46,899 bases of DNA from Rhodothermales bacterium (lineage in GTDB: Bacteria; Bacteroidota; Rhodothermia; Rhodothermales; Bin80): the NCBI GenBank assembly GCA_028278205.1, contig JANQES010000134.1, positions 1 to 46,899 of the forward strand. The letters run 5' to 3'. Shown here in pieces: positions 18,701 through 25,991 of this stretch. The position numbers were made by a program, and so were the translations under genes. Numbering within the stretch: the stretch's first letter is position 1; the number at the start of each line of letters is the position of its first letter. The notes below the pieces were generated by a model, which was not told the origin of the DNA, ran no database searches, and saw only the letters and a program-made list of their open reading frames with translations.

Positions 18701-19876
18701 CAGGTGAGCGTTCAGGAGCATGAAGACGAGGCGGAGATCGCTGTGACCGACACCGGATGCGGCATCGCACCGGACAAGCTGCCGCGCCTCTTTGACCGGT
18801 TCTACCAGGCCGACGAGACGGCCACACGACGCCAGGAAGGCACCGGGATCGGCCTGGCGCTGGCTAAAGAACTGGTCGCCTTGCACGGCGGCACGATGGG
18901 CGTGACCAGCACCGTGGGCCGGGGCAGCACCTTGACCGTCCGCCTGCGCAAAGGCCGGCGCCATCTGGCGCCCGATCAGCTTGTGGATGAGCATGAAGCG
19001 GCAGCCCCTCCCCCGCTGCCGCGCGCTACCAACGGCCAACCTGCCGTGCCTGCGCCTCCTCCCCCGGCGCGCGAGGACTCCCTGCCGGAGACGGCGACGT
19101 CTGAGGACGCCGACGACCAGACCACCATCCTCGTCGTGGACGACAACGCAGACATCCGGCGCTACGTGCGGTCTATGCTGGAATCGACCTACCGCGTGCT
19201 GGAGGCCGACGACGGCAAGCAGGCCCTGGACCGCGCCCGAAAAGCCCTGCCCGACCTGATCGTAGCGGACGTGATGATGCCTGAAATGGGCGGCTTTGCG
19301 CTGTGCCGGCATCTGGGCGAAGATCCGCAGACCGACTGTATCCCCGTCGTGTTTCTGACGGCCCGCGCCACGCTGGAGGACGAACTCGAAGGGCTCGGCG
19401 CCGGAGCCGTCGATTATATCACCAAGCCGTTCGAGGCCGACGTGTTGCGGGCGCGCGTGCGGAGCTTGCTGGCACTGCAACACCGCCTGCGCGACCGGTT
19501 TGCCGCCTCGTCCGGCGAGGCGACGCAGGAGGCGCTACCGCCCTCGGCCTTCGCGCGCCGCGTGCGCCAGGTGATCGAAGAACATCTGCACGAGGAGGCG
19601 TTTACGGTGCCGATGCTGGCCGAAGCTGTGGGCCTCAGCTACTCGCGGCTGCACGCCAGGGTCACGGAAGAGTGCGAGATGTCGCCGTCCCACCTCATCC
19701 GCACGATCCGGCTCGAACGCGCCGCCGGCCTGCTCCGCAACCGCGAAGGTAATATTTCTGAGATTGCCTATGCCGTGGGATTTAACAGCCTCTCATATTT
19801 CAACCGTCGCTTCCGTGAACATTTCGGGATGACGCCGTCGGCGTACGTTGAACAGGCGTTGAAAGGAGATCTGTGA
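15740..19876 (+). CDS. Hybrid two-component sensor-regulator (HTCS)
   Basis: A 1378-residue one-protein signalling system. A signal peptide is followed by two seven-bladed-type propeller halves (about 30-690) with repeated LWIGT/LWVGT motifs, a Y_Y_Y domain (about 715-795), one membrane span (about 804-822), a HisKA domain with phospho-acceptor His858 (ISHEFRTP), a HATPase domain (NLLSNALKF, DTGCGI, GTGIGLAL), a receiver with Asp1177 (VADVMMPEMGG) and an AraC-type DNA-binding domain to residue 1375. Such proteins sense periplasmic ligands, often sugars, and activate neighbouring operons. Here no glycan-use genes adjoin; upstream is the YcaO cluster, and its target is unknown. The 217 bases upstream are AT-richer and probably hold its promoter. 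Confidence 0.95.
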   Translation: MLRILRIFLCGLMGLLIGAAGLRAQPSPGLSFDRLTAQDGLPSAAVTSLGQGRDGFLWVGTLDGMGRYDGYDIKAFRHDAGDSTTLSDNYLNIRALYEDQTGRRWIGTRLGLNGFDPATEQMRRYRHDPADDRSLSHDNVLAIHQTRRGVLWIGTEEGLNQFDPATDGFARYRHDPQDPASLSADGVTALAEDQAGRLWVGTRHGLNRYDPDEGRFTRYYRDTDMLPGLTDDDVFALHVDRAGFLWVGTWGGGLFRINLTTEHVTAYPHVPDDPRSLPHNIVTVITEDRRGAIWVGTWGGGLARLAPQTGAFERYAYDLDDERGLADNRVTAILEDRTGVLWVGTYDGLNRSLVHRPFHTYTYQPYHQAGLSHPKASQVYAGQDGALWIGTLGGGLNRVDRATGAVTVYRHDPRDPNSLSHDEVTALWEDDDGALWAATLGGGLNRLNPVTGAFTHYQHDPTDPANRGRDRIYAAYQDTDDRVWIATVFQGLAAFDPATERYQYYTHDPADPQSLSADMVWPLFEDADGALWIGTIGGGLNRLDRATGVFTRYQHDPEDPHSLSGDRVVTITEDAGGALWIGTMGEGVNQFDRATGRFRAYTMADGLPHNDVACILPDHRGHLWIGTVGGLARFDPHLEQFTRFGTADGLPDADFYFNACDRTPRGELVFGTMQGAVLFHPDSLQGVFHPPAVALTGFDVFNQPARLDSAITHARLIERPHDQHFVAFHYAALDFRAPSQHQYTYKLEGLDTDWVVSGARRYASYPNLAPGRYVFRVRTLDNQGNRGAPEASVRLVILPAWWQTGWAYLLYALGFVLLVVGFIRWRAGRLRRQHLEEHARRMAALDKAKSRFFSNISHEFRTPLTLILGPIKSALADEYGPLSEPLRAQHAMMLRNGERLRRLINQILDLARLEAEQTHLAARRQDLAHFVEKTTLAFVPLAERYHLKLTCDAEGPCWIYFDADALEKVLTNLLSNALKFTPAAGQVQVSVQEHEDEAEIAVTDTGCGIAPDKLPRLFDRFYQADETATRRQEGTGIGLALAKELVALHGGTMGVTSTVGRGSTLTVRLRKGRRHLAPDQLVDEHEAAAPPPLPRATNGQPAVPAPPPPAREDSLPETATSEDADDQTTILVVDDNADIRRYVRSMLESTYRVLEADDGKQALDRARKALPDLIVADVMMPEMGGFALCRHLGEDPQTDCIPVVFLTARATLEDELEGLGAGAVDYITKPFEADVLRARVRSLLALQHRLRDRFAASSGEATQEALPPSAFARRVRQVIEEHLHEEAFTVPMLAEAVGLSYSRLHARVTEECEMSPSHLIRTIRLERAAGLLRNREGNISEIAYAVGFNSLSYFNRRFREHFGMTPSAYVEQALKGDL

Positions 19877-19958
19877 TAATAAACAGGAGATGTGTGCTGG
19901 CGCAGCACGTTGCGCGATGGGATCTTGTCTTCGCAGACCACCATCATGACACGCAACG

Positions 19959-20141
19959 ATGCCTCAGGACAAACAACAGCCCCCCCCTGTGCCCCGGTCT
20001 TCCGATGAGCCGCCGCCCCTTTCCGATCACCTCGCGGCGGAATTAGGAAGTCTGGATGCCTTGCTGGCCGCCCGCGCCGCCTCTGACGTTCCCGACGATC
20101 CGAAGCCTCCCCCGCCGGAATCCGACAAGGCGACTGATTAA
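19959..20141 (+). CDS. Small hypothetical Pro-rich protein
   Basis: A 60-residue acidic, Pro-rich ORF (RSSDEPPPLSDHLAAELGSL in the first half) starting 82 bases after the HTCS gene on the same strand. No domain, signal or membrane segment is visible. The third-position GC resembles neighbouring genes, but the composition is low-complexity, so it may be spurious. It is listed because it fits directly behind the regulator gene and has a plausible ATG. Confidence 0.35.
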   Translation: MPQDKQQPPPVPRSSDEPPPLSDHLAAELGSLDALLAARAASDVPDDPKPPPPESDKATD

Positions 20142-20179
20142 TCTTCAGGTCAAGTAGGCCAGAGATGGCATGAAAGCGT

Positions 20180-20322
20180 TCATCCTCCTTCTTTGAGCTT
20201 TTTCAACATCGCCTTCGCGTTGTCATTGTTCGGATCGAGGTCCAGCGATTTTTGATAGTACCGCTCGGCCAGATCCTCGTCGCCGGCTTTCATGTGGGCT
20301 TCGGCCAGGCTCTCCCATCTGA
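20180..20322 (-). pseudogene. C-terminal remnant of a TPR-containing protein
   Basis: On the minus strand this reads WESLAEAHMKAGDEDLAERY and continues YQKSLDLDPNNDNAKAMLKK to a stop at 20180: one clear tetratricopeptide unit of the kind found at the end of many serine-hydrolase-like proteins. The frame is lost in an A-rich stretch near 20322, and no start codon or upstream domain remains. It is therefore the decayed end of a gene whose front was deleted or replaced. Confidence 0.75.
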
Positions 20323-20569
20323 AAAAAATTTATGCAGCGTGACCCATTCGGGTCAGTTTTTACGCTTTATATAGTAGAAGGGCAGCAAAAAAAATGCAGT
20401 TATTCAGCAATTAGAAAGGCAGACATCGTAAAAATCAAAAAATAAACAACAACGCCGGGTCATTATTTGATTGTTATAAACCATACTGAACCCGCCCGGC
20501 TAATTTTTACATAAGATGAAAGAATTAAACAGGGCGAACGGCCTCATGCTCCGGCGTGAGGCCTTTCGT
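20323..20569. other. AT-rich stretch with terminator-like hairpins
   Basis: No ORF. GACCC/GGGTC (20341-20345, 20350-20354) is followed by AGTTTTT; GCCGGG/CCCGGC (20454-20459, 20495-20500) by TAATTTTT; GGCCTCA/TGAGGCC (20540-20546, 20557-20563) by TTTCGTTT. The composition differs sharply from its surroundings, suggesting insertion or a small RNA locus at the pseudogene breakpoint. Confidence 0.4.
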
Positions 20570-21058
20570 TTATTGCTCGATGAGCAGATCGCCGTAGGAG
20601 ACCAGACCGCCCCGGCTATCGACGATGAAAAGGCGGATGAGCCCCGTCACGCCGAGCAAGGTCGGATTGAACTGGAAAATATACGCGCCCGGATCCCTGG
20701 CGTCGCGGATTTCGTCGAGGCGGCGCGGGATGCCGTTGGCGTCGTTACTGACCAGTTCCAGCCCGCCCTGCACCGAGTTGAACTCCCGCACCTGAACCGG
20801 AATCGTGACGAACTGGCCGGGCTGGACGGGATTGGGAAAGGCGGGATCCACCAGCACCCGGGTGCTGTAGACCGGCGCGGTGCGCCAATCGTCCTGATCA
20901 TCGGTGACGATCTCGCCGTTTTCATCGGTACGGGTAAACCCTGACGGAGGAGAAAAGGCCTGATCTTCGAACTCGTTTTGTTGCTCCGCCGTATCGCATC
21001 CGGCCCAGGCCAGCCCTGCCGAGACGACGAACAAACTCAAAAGCAGCAATCGTTTCAT
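20570..21058 (-). CDS. Hypothetical lipoprotein
   Basis: A 162-residue lipoprotein. The start at 21058 gives MKRLLLLSLFVVSAGLAWAG followed by the lipobox Cys, the expected type II signal; an ATG four codons upstream is less suitable. The mature part begins acidic, then holds two apparent beta-sandwich segments (VYSTRVLVDPAFPNPVQPG and GLIRLFIVDSRGGLVSYGD), perhaps an Ig-like fold. No named family is recognised. It stands alone, divergent from the ABC ATPase gene, with a bidirectional hairpin between them. Confidence 0.75.
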   Translation of the reverse strand: MKRLLLLSLFVVSAGLAWAGCDTAEQQNEFEDQAFSPPSGFTRTDENGEIVTDDQDDWRTAPVYSTRVLVDPAFPNPVQPGQFVTIPVQVREFNSVQGGLELVSNDANGIPRRLDEIRDARDPGAYIFQFNPTLLGVTGLIRLFIVDSRGGLVSYGDLLIEQ

Positions 21059-21145
21059 CGATAAAAACACGGGACACGGGGGAGGAATGTGGCAAGAGGT
21101 GGGTCTGTTGTGATTAAATGCCCGCCCTGTGTTAGATTGTTCCTC

Positions 21146-21185
21146 TTTTCAAAAACTCGGAAGCTCGCTTCCGAGTTTTTGAAAA
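21146..21185. terminator. Bidirectional hairpin with 18-bp stem
   Basis: TTTTCAAAAACTCGGAAG (21146-21163) pairs with its complement at 21168-21185 around CTCG, with T tracts on both strands. Both neighbouring genes point away from it, so it may insulate two divergent promoters or be left from earlier genes. Confidence 0.75.
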
Positions 21186-21232
21186 ATATTTAGCATGGCA
21201 ATCCTATCGTTCCACCAATCTCTCCTGGCCTC

Positions 21233-22009
21233 GTGCCTTTGATCAGGGCTCATCAGTTGCGCGTGGCGCTCGACGGGACGACGATCCTGCACGACCTGGA
21301 CTTCGCGGTCGAAGCCGGCACGTGGGTGGGGTTGATCGGCCCCAACGGAAGCGGCAAGACGACGCTGCTGCGCGCGCTCAGCGGCCTGCTGCCCTACGCG
21401 GGGACGCTGGCGCTGGCCGAGCGCGCTATCCATGCGTGGAAAGCGCCGGAACTGGCACGCCAGATGGCCTTCGTCCGCCAGACGACGCCGTTGTCGTTCG
21501 ATTTCAGGGTTGAGGAGTTGGTGTTGCTGGGCCGGTCGCCGCACAAAGGCTGGCTCGAACGCTACACCCGCGAAGACCAGCAACGCGTGGAGCACGCCCT
21601 GGCGCGGGTAGACATGAAAGGCTTTGCCCGGCGGCCCGTCCTCTCGCTCAGCGGCGGCGAACGCCAGCGTGTCTTGCTGGCCCAGGCCCTCGTCCAGGAA
21701 TCCGACCTGTTGCTGCTCGACGAGCCGACGAACCACCTCGACGTACATCATCAGTTCGAGTTTCTCAACCTCGTCCACGACCTCGTCGAGGCAGGCCGCA
21801 CCGTCATCGCCGTCTTTCACGACATCGAACTGGCTGCTCGCTATGCCGATCATCTGCTGGTGCTCGACCGGGGCCGTCTGGCTGCCGCCGGCCCGCCCCA
21901 CGCCGTCCTGACCGAAGCGCTGATGGCTTCGGTCTTCCGCATGCAAGCCCGCCTCGAAACCACCGACGACGGGCTGCTGCGTATCTTCTACCTGACGCCG
22001 GTTTCCTGA
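21233..22009 (+). CDS. ABC transporter ATP-binding protein, FecE/BtuD-like
   Basis: A 258-residue ATPase of the iron-siderophore/haem/cobalamin importer group. Walker A is GPNGSGKT (36-43), the signature LSGGERQRV, Walker B LLLLDEPTNHLD and the switch His is in VFHDIEL. The Q-loop segment FVRQTTPLSFDFRVEELVLL is typical of FecE, HmuV and BtuD proteins. The start is GTG at 21233, since no in-frame ATG lies nearby. No permease or binding protein is adjacent; the next gene makes adenosylcobalamin, so vitamin B12 import is an attractive guess, but this is only context. A repeat element begins directly at its stop codon. Confidence 0.85.
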   Translation: MPLIRAHQLRVALDGTTILHDLDFAVEAGTWVGLIGPNGSGKTTLLRALSGLLPYAGTLALAERAIHAWKAPELARQMAFVRQTTPLSFDFRVEELVLLGRSPHKGWLERYTREDQQRVEHALARVDMKGFARRPVLSLSGGERQRVLLAQALVQESDLLLLDEPTNHLDVHHQFEFLNLVHDLVEAGRTVIAVFHDIELAARYADHLLVLDRGRLAAAGPPHAVLTEALMASVFRMQARLETTDDGLLRIFYLTPVS

Positions 22010-22091
22010 TGAATTTTGACGGTCGCATTCTATGACGCACGCGTCATGCCTGCGTGTTTCGCCTTAATCAGCATCGGTGTGTCAAAATTCA
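22010..22091. repeat. TGAATTTTGAC-ended inverted repeat, copy 2
   Basis: TGAATTTTGAC (22010-22020) pairs with GTCAAAATTCA (22081-22091); the interior includes ATGACGCACGCGTCAT, itself palindromic. It starts at the base after the ABC ATPase stop codon. Confidence 0.75.
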
Positions 22092-22127
22092 TAATGGTCG
22101 CTGATTACGCAAGCGAGACCCGATTTT

Positions 22128-22212
22128 TGAATTTTGACAGGGAAATTCTTTAGATGTGGATTGCGTTTCAAGAAAGCGATATCGCTTTAACAAACCTGAA
22201 TGTCAAAATTCA
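22128..22212. repeat. TGAATTTTGAC-ended inverted repeat, copy 3
   Basis: The same 11-bp ends (22128-22138 and 22202-22212) enclose a different interior containing AAAGCGATATCGCTTT. It is the second tandem copy in the 267-base gap before the adenosyltransferase gene. Confidence 0.75.
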
Positions 22213-22276
22213 ACAGGAACCGCGCCGCCCCACTTCGTCGTAAGGATAGCCCGCTGAAAATGAACGACCACAGACT

Positions 22277-22834
22277 ATGAAGATCTACACCCGCACAGGC
22301 GATAACGGCACCACGGCGCTTTTCGGAGGAGACCGGGTGGATAAACACCACCCTCGCATCGACGCCTACGGCACCGTGGATGAGACGAACGCGTACCTGG
22401 GCCTGACGCGGGCGTTGATGAAAGATCAACCCGGCGCCGGACGCCTGGACCCGTTGCTGGCCAGTATTCAGGAAACGCTCTTCGTGCTCGGCGCCGACCT
22501 CGCCACACCGCCCACCTCGCGCGCCGCTGTGCCGCGCATCGAAGAGACCCTCGTGCAAGACCTCGAAGATGCCATCGATGCCTTCGAGGAAGACCTGCCG
22601 GCGTTGCAGCATTTCATCTTGCCGGGCGGGACGCCGGCTGCCGGGACGCTGCACGTGGCCCGCACCGTCTGCCGCCGGGCCGAGCGGCTTACCACCGCCG
22701 CCGCCGCGCAGGAAACCATCAGCATGCACACCGCCATTTACCTCAACCGCCTCTCCGACCTGCTCTTCGTCCTGGCCCGCTGGGTCAACCACCAGGCCGG
22801 CGTAGACGAAGCCCAGTGGCGACCGGGCGGGTGA
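22277..22834 (+). CDS. PduO-type ATP:cob(I)alamin adenosyltransferase
   Basis: A 185-residue cytosolic enzyme that transfers adenosyl from ATP to reduced cobalamin, forming coenzyme B12. The N-terminal ATP loop KIYTRTGDNGTTALFGG, the IDAYGTVDETNAYLG segment and the C-terminal YLNRLSDLLFVLARWVN are characteristic, and the length matches the PduO/MMAB family. The helix around HVARTVCRRAERL is also typical. The upstream ABC ATPase may import corrinoids. It is followed by a heptad-arm repeat element with a terminator-like core. No cobalamin riboswitch was recognised upstream. Confidence 0.93.
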   Translation: MKIYTRTGDNGTTALFGGDRVDKHHPRIDAYGTVDETNAYLGLTRALMKDQPGAGRLDPLLASIQETLFVLGADLATPPTSRAAVPRIEETLVQDLEDAIDAFEEDLPALQHFILPGGTPAAGTLHVARTVCRRAERLTTAAAAQETISMHTAIYLNRLSDLLFVLARWVNHQAGVDEAQWRPGG

Positions 22835-22842
22835 GCGTATAT

Positions 22843-22995
22843 CAATTTTGGATTTTAGATTTTGGATTCTGGATTGGGTGGGATCCGATCCGAATCAAAT
22901 AATCGAAAAAGCCGCGACGGTTGGAATTGCTGTGGCTCTTTCGATTGCGATGACGGTGCCTAATCAGACCAATCCAAAATCTAAAATCCAAAATC
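22843..22995. repeat. Heptad-arm inverted-repeat element, copy 4
   Basis: The same arms as the three copies in the exporter operon, 16 kb away: AATTTTGGATTTTAGATTTT on the left and CCAAAATCTAAAATCC on the right. The core has AATCGAAAAAGCCGCGA and GTGGCTCTTTCGATT, again a terminator-like stem. It starts nine bases after the adenosyltransferase stop. Confidence 0.85.
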
Positions 22996-23112
22996 AGAAT
23001 CTCCCAACCATTCATCCAAACCGCCATCCTTCAGGAAAAGCCTGTTTCTTTTTTATCAGCGATGATTATATTCAACCATACCCCCACACCGTAAGCAACA
23101 CGTTAACTCGTC

Positions 23113-24423
23113 GTGGCTAACTTGTTCTCCCTCAAGGAAAAAGCCAAACTCACCTCGCGTCTTCTTTTGTGCGTGTGCGTGGTCTTGATGCTGCTCTTTC
23201 CGCATGCCAACATAAGCGATGCCCCCCCGGACGACGAACCGGAAACCGCGTTGGACGCCTATGGCATCGACTGGAAGAACTACGAAATCGCGGAACAATC
23301 CATTCAGCGCAACCAGACGTTCTCAAGCATTCTGGCGGCGCATAGCGTCCCCGCGCGTGTCATTAACCGGGTGATCGAGAAAGCCCGACCCGTCTTCAAC
23401 CTGCGTCATTTGCAGGCCGGCAAACCGTTGCGCATCTACCAGGATGCCGTCGCGCAAACGGCGCGGCTGGTGGTCTATCAGCCCAATCCGGAAAAGTATA
23501 TCGTCTTCGACCTGCGCGACTCGCTCAGCGTCTACGAAGGACGCCATCCGGTCACGGTGACGCGACGCGCCGCCAGCGGTGTCATCACCTCCTCGCCCTA
23601 CCAGACGCTGGAGCAGCAGGGCGCCAACCCGGCGCTGGCCGTCCATCTCTCGAAAGTCTTCGCCTGGCAAATCGACTTCTACCGCATCCAGCGCGGCGAC
23701 CGGTTCACCATCATCTACGACGAACGGGAGGTGGCCGGCAAATCCGTCGGCGTAGACATTATCGCGACGCGCTTCGAACATGCCGGCAAAGATTTTTACG
23801 CCTTCCACTTCGACGCAGGCGACGACAAGGGCTACTACGACGAGCAAGGCAAAACCCTCCGCCGGGCGTTTCTGAAGGCGCCCCTCGAATACTCCCGCAT
23901 CAGTTCTCGCTACTCGAAACGGCGCTTTCACCCCGTCCAAAAGCGCTATAAACCGCATCTGGGCACCGACTACGCCGCGCCGACGGGCACGCCCATCCGC
24001 GCCACCGCCAACGGCGTCGTGACGGCAGCTTCTTATACCAGAGGCAACGGTCGCTACGTCAAGATCCGGCATAACCAGACCTACACGACGGGCTACCTCC
24101 ATATGTCGCGCATCGCCGCCGGAATACGCAAAGGCACCCGCGTGCAACAGGGCGACGTGATCGGCTACGTCGGCAGTACGGGGCTGGCTACGGGGCCGCA
24201 CCTCTGCTATCGTTTCTGGATGAACGACAAGCAGGTCGATCCGCTAAAGCTGGACCTGCCCACCTCCGAACCCATCGACGCCCGGCACCTCGCCGCCTTC
24301 GCCGGTGTTCGCAACGAATACATGCCTCTGCTCCAGTTCTCAGACGAGCCGCCGCTGCACGCCGTCGACCTGACCGTGGTCCAGGAGACACTTCCAACGC
24401 AGAATCCCGCGACGGCGCCGTAG
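23113..24423 (+). CDS. M23-family peptidoglycan DD-endopeptidase
   Basis: A 436-residue murein hydrolase with an N-terminal membrane or signal segment (about 14-31), a middle region with a LysM/OapA-like start (QTFSSILAAHSVP) and the M23 catalytic domain. Metal and catalytic residues are His282 and Asp286 (HLGTD), His330 (YLHMS) and His363 (GPHLCY). Where most M23 enzymes have GPHLH, this one has Cys365, a variant I associate with Bacteroidota-type homologues that should still bind zinc. The start is GTG 23113, needed to include the signal segment. It probably cuts peptide cross-links during wall growth. A single-gene unit followed by a palindromic repeat region. Confidence 0.9.
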   Translation: MANLFSLKEKAKLTSRLLLCVCVVLMLLFPHANISDAPPDDEPETALDAYGIDWKNYEIAEQSIQRNQTFSSILAAHSVPARVINRVIEKARPVFNLRHLQAGKPLRIYQDAVAQTARLVVYQPNPEKYIVFDLRDSLSVYEGRHPVTVTRRAASGVITSSPYQTLEQQGANPALAVHLSKVFAWQIDFYRIQRGDRFTIIYDEREVAGKSVGVDIIATRFEHAGKDFYAFHFDAGDDKGYYDEQGKTLRRAFLKAPLEYSRISSRYSKRRFHPVQKRYKPHLGTDYAAPTGTPIRATANGVVTAASYTRGNGRYVKIRHNQTYTTGYLHMSRIAAGIRKGTRVQQGDVIGYVGSTGLATGPHLCYRFWMNDKQVDPLKLDLPTSEPIDARHLAAFAGVRNEYMPLLQFSDEPPLHAVDLTVVQETLPTQNPATAP

Positions 24424-24424
24424 G

Positions 24425-24640
24425 GGATTGCGAGTAGCGAATGGCGAGTGGCCAATGGGGAATAGCATGATGCGAATTCAGCGTTGAAATAGAAAGCCGT
24501 TGAAAACAAGCTAAAAACGGCGAAAACCATACCTGCCAGGTTTCCAAAACCTGGCAGGTATGCCAATTTCCCAACCCTTAATTCGCATCAATGGGAAATA
24601 AGCCACCCCATTCGCCACTCACCATTCCCTATTCGCCTCC
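24425..24640. repeat. Composite inverted repeat after M23 gene
   Basis: The left arm (24425-24480) is built from units such as GCGAATGGCGAGTGGCC; the right arm (about 24580-24640) holds the complementary ATTCGCCACTCACCATTCCC. Inside is a perfect 16-bp hairpin CATACCTGCCAGGTTT/AAACCTGGCAGGTATG (24528-24543, 24547-24562). It fills the gap between two convergent genes and may terminate both. Confidence 0.75.
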
Positions 24641-24642
24641 CA

Positions 24643-25065
24643 TCACACCGACGGCGCTGGTTCGACGCTCGTCTTTGAGAGGCGGCGGAGGCCGAAGTAT
24701 TGGAGCACGGCAAACAGGCCCACGGCGTCGGCAATCAGGAGGATGATCCACCGGCCTGCCGCCGTGAAGGGTACGGCGAGGCCCCACAGCACCACGGCGC
24801 TGCCGATCACCCAGAGCACATCCATCACGATGAAATAGTAGACACGGCTGCGGGGGAGGTGCTTGCCCAGGGCCGTCCGCGCGAGGTCGGCGGCATAGAA
24901 CAGCAAGATGACGCCGGCGATAATCAGTTCGGTAGCGCCGACAGCGCCGATCAGGCCGGCCAGGGAGCCGGAAGCGAGCACGAGACCCAGACCGCACACC
25001 GTCGTAAAGACAGCATTAGCCAGCAAGCTTTTGCGCAAGAGCGAATCGCTTTTCGTCGAGAGCAT
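24643..25065 (-). CDS. Small four-helix membrane protein, unknown
   Basis: A 140-residue integral membrane protein with four hydrophobic segments (about 12-35, 40-60, 72-95 and 100-125) and a short polar tail. The pattern resembles small SPW/DUF-type membrane proteins, but I cannot name the family. It stands alone, divergent from the HxlR-type regulator gene; the 197 bases between them are AT-rich and probably hold both promoters. Regulation by that regulator is possible, since such proteins often control a divergent neighbour, but no operator was identified. Confidence 0.75.
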   Translation of the reverse strand: MLSTKSDSLLRKSLLANAVFTTVCGLGLVLASGSLAGLIGAVGATELIIAGVILLFYAADLARTALGKHLPRSRVYYFIVMDVLWVIGSAVVLWGLAVPFTAAGRWIILLIADAVGLFAVLQYFGLRRLSKTSVEPAPSV

Positions 25066-25262
25066 AAGGCAAAGCAGGTTGAGGGTGGATAGAAAACGGC
25101 GTTATCGCCCCGGTTTTGAAACGCAAACGTAGTTCACTCTATTAAGTTACATCATTCACTACATTTTTTTAAAGTAATCAATCTTTTTTTTCTTTTGCGC
25201 GTTAACAAAACCACCCTAAAGCAACCCTCCATCCGCGCAAAAGAAAAAAGCGCAAAAGAAAA

Positions 25263-25991
25263 ATGTCGAAACGAAGCTACGGCCAGTACTGCGGCCTCGC
25301 GCATGCCCTCGACCTCATCGGCGAACGCTGGAGCCTGCTGGTGATTCGCGAATTGATGACCGGCCCGAAACGCTACAAAGACCTGCTCAAGCGGCTGCCC
25401 GGCATCGGCACCAACCTGCTGGCGCAACGCCTGAAATTCATGGAAGAACGCGGCCTGTTGGAACGGCGACGCCTCCCCCCTCCCGCCTCTACCGACGCCT
25501 ACGACCTGACCGACCTGGGCCGCGCGCTAGAGCCGGTTTTGATCGGCCTCGTCCAGTGGGGATATCGCACGATCCCCCGCCCGCAACCCGAAACGGCGCA
25601 CTTCCCCGGCTGGTCGGTGCTGGCCATGAAAGCGGTGTTCCGGGCCGATCTGGCCGAAGACGTGGAAGACGAATACGAATACCGCGTCGATGACGAGGTC
25701 TTCCACGCGCGGGTGAAAAAAGGAGTGTTGACGACGGGCCAGGGGCCTGCGTTGGATCCGAATTTCGTGCTGGAGACCGATGGCAAGACGTTTCTGGCCG
25801 TCGTCTCAGGAGAGATGCCGATGGACGAAGCCCTGCGCCAGGGCCGGATGCGCGTCGCGGGCGATGAAGACGCCTTTGCGCGCAGCACGGCGTTGTTCGA
25901 CCTCTCGCCCCTGCACGAGCGGGACGACGAGACCTTTCCGACTATCGACCTCACGGGCCGTCCGGCGCCGGGCGCGCATAGGCTTCGATGA
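25263..25991 (+). CDS. HxlR-family transcriptional regulator with SCP2-like domain
   Basis: A 242-residue regulator. Residues about 1-100 are a winged helix of HxlR type (YCGLAHALDLIGERWSLLVI, then RELMTGPKRYKDLLKRLPGI). The C-terminal half (about 125-225) resembles a sterol-carrier/SCP2-like ligand pocket, a known fusion partner of HxlR domains. It probably represses a nearby gene and responds to a hydrophobic ligand; the divergent membrane protein gene is the obvious candidate target (inference). Its 3' end overlaps the convergent DUF6503 gene by 41 bases, so one of the two may lack a terminator of its own. Confidence 0.88.
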   Translation: MSKRSYGQYCGLAHALDLIGERWSLLVIRELMTGPKRYKDLLKRLPGIGTNLLAQRLKFMEERGLLERRRLPPPASTDAYDLTDLGRALEPVLIGLVQWGYRTIPRPQPETAHFPGWSVLAMKAVFRADLAEDVEDEYEYRVDDEVFHARVKKGVLTTGQGPALDPNFVLETDGKTFLAVVSGEMPMDEALRQGRMRVAGDEDAFARSTALFDLSPLHERDDETFPTIDLTGRPAPGAHRLR

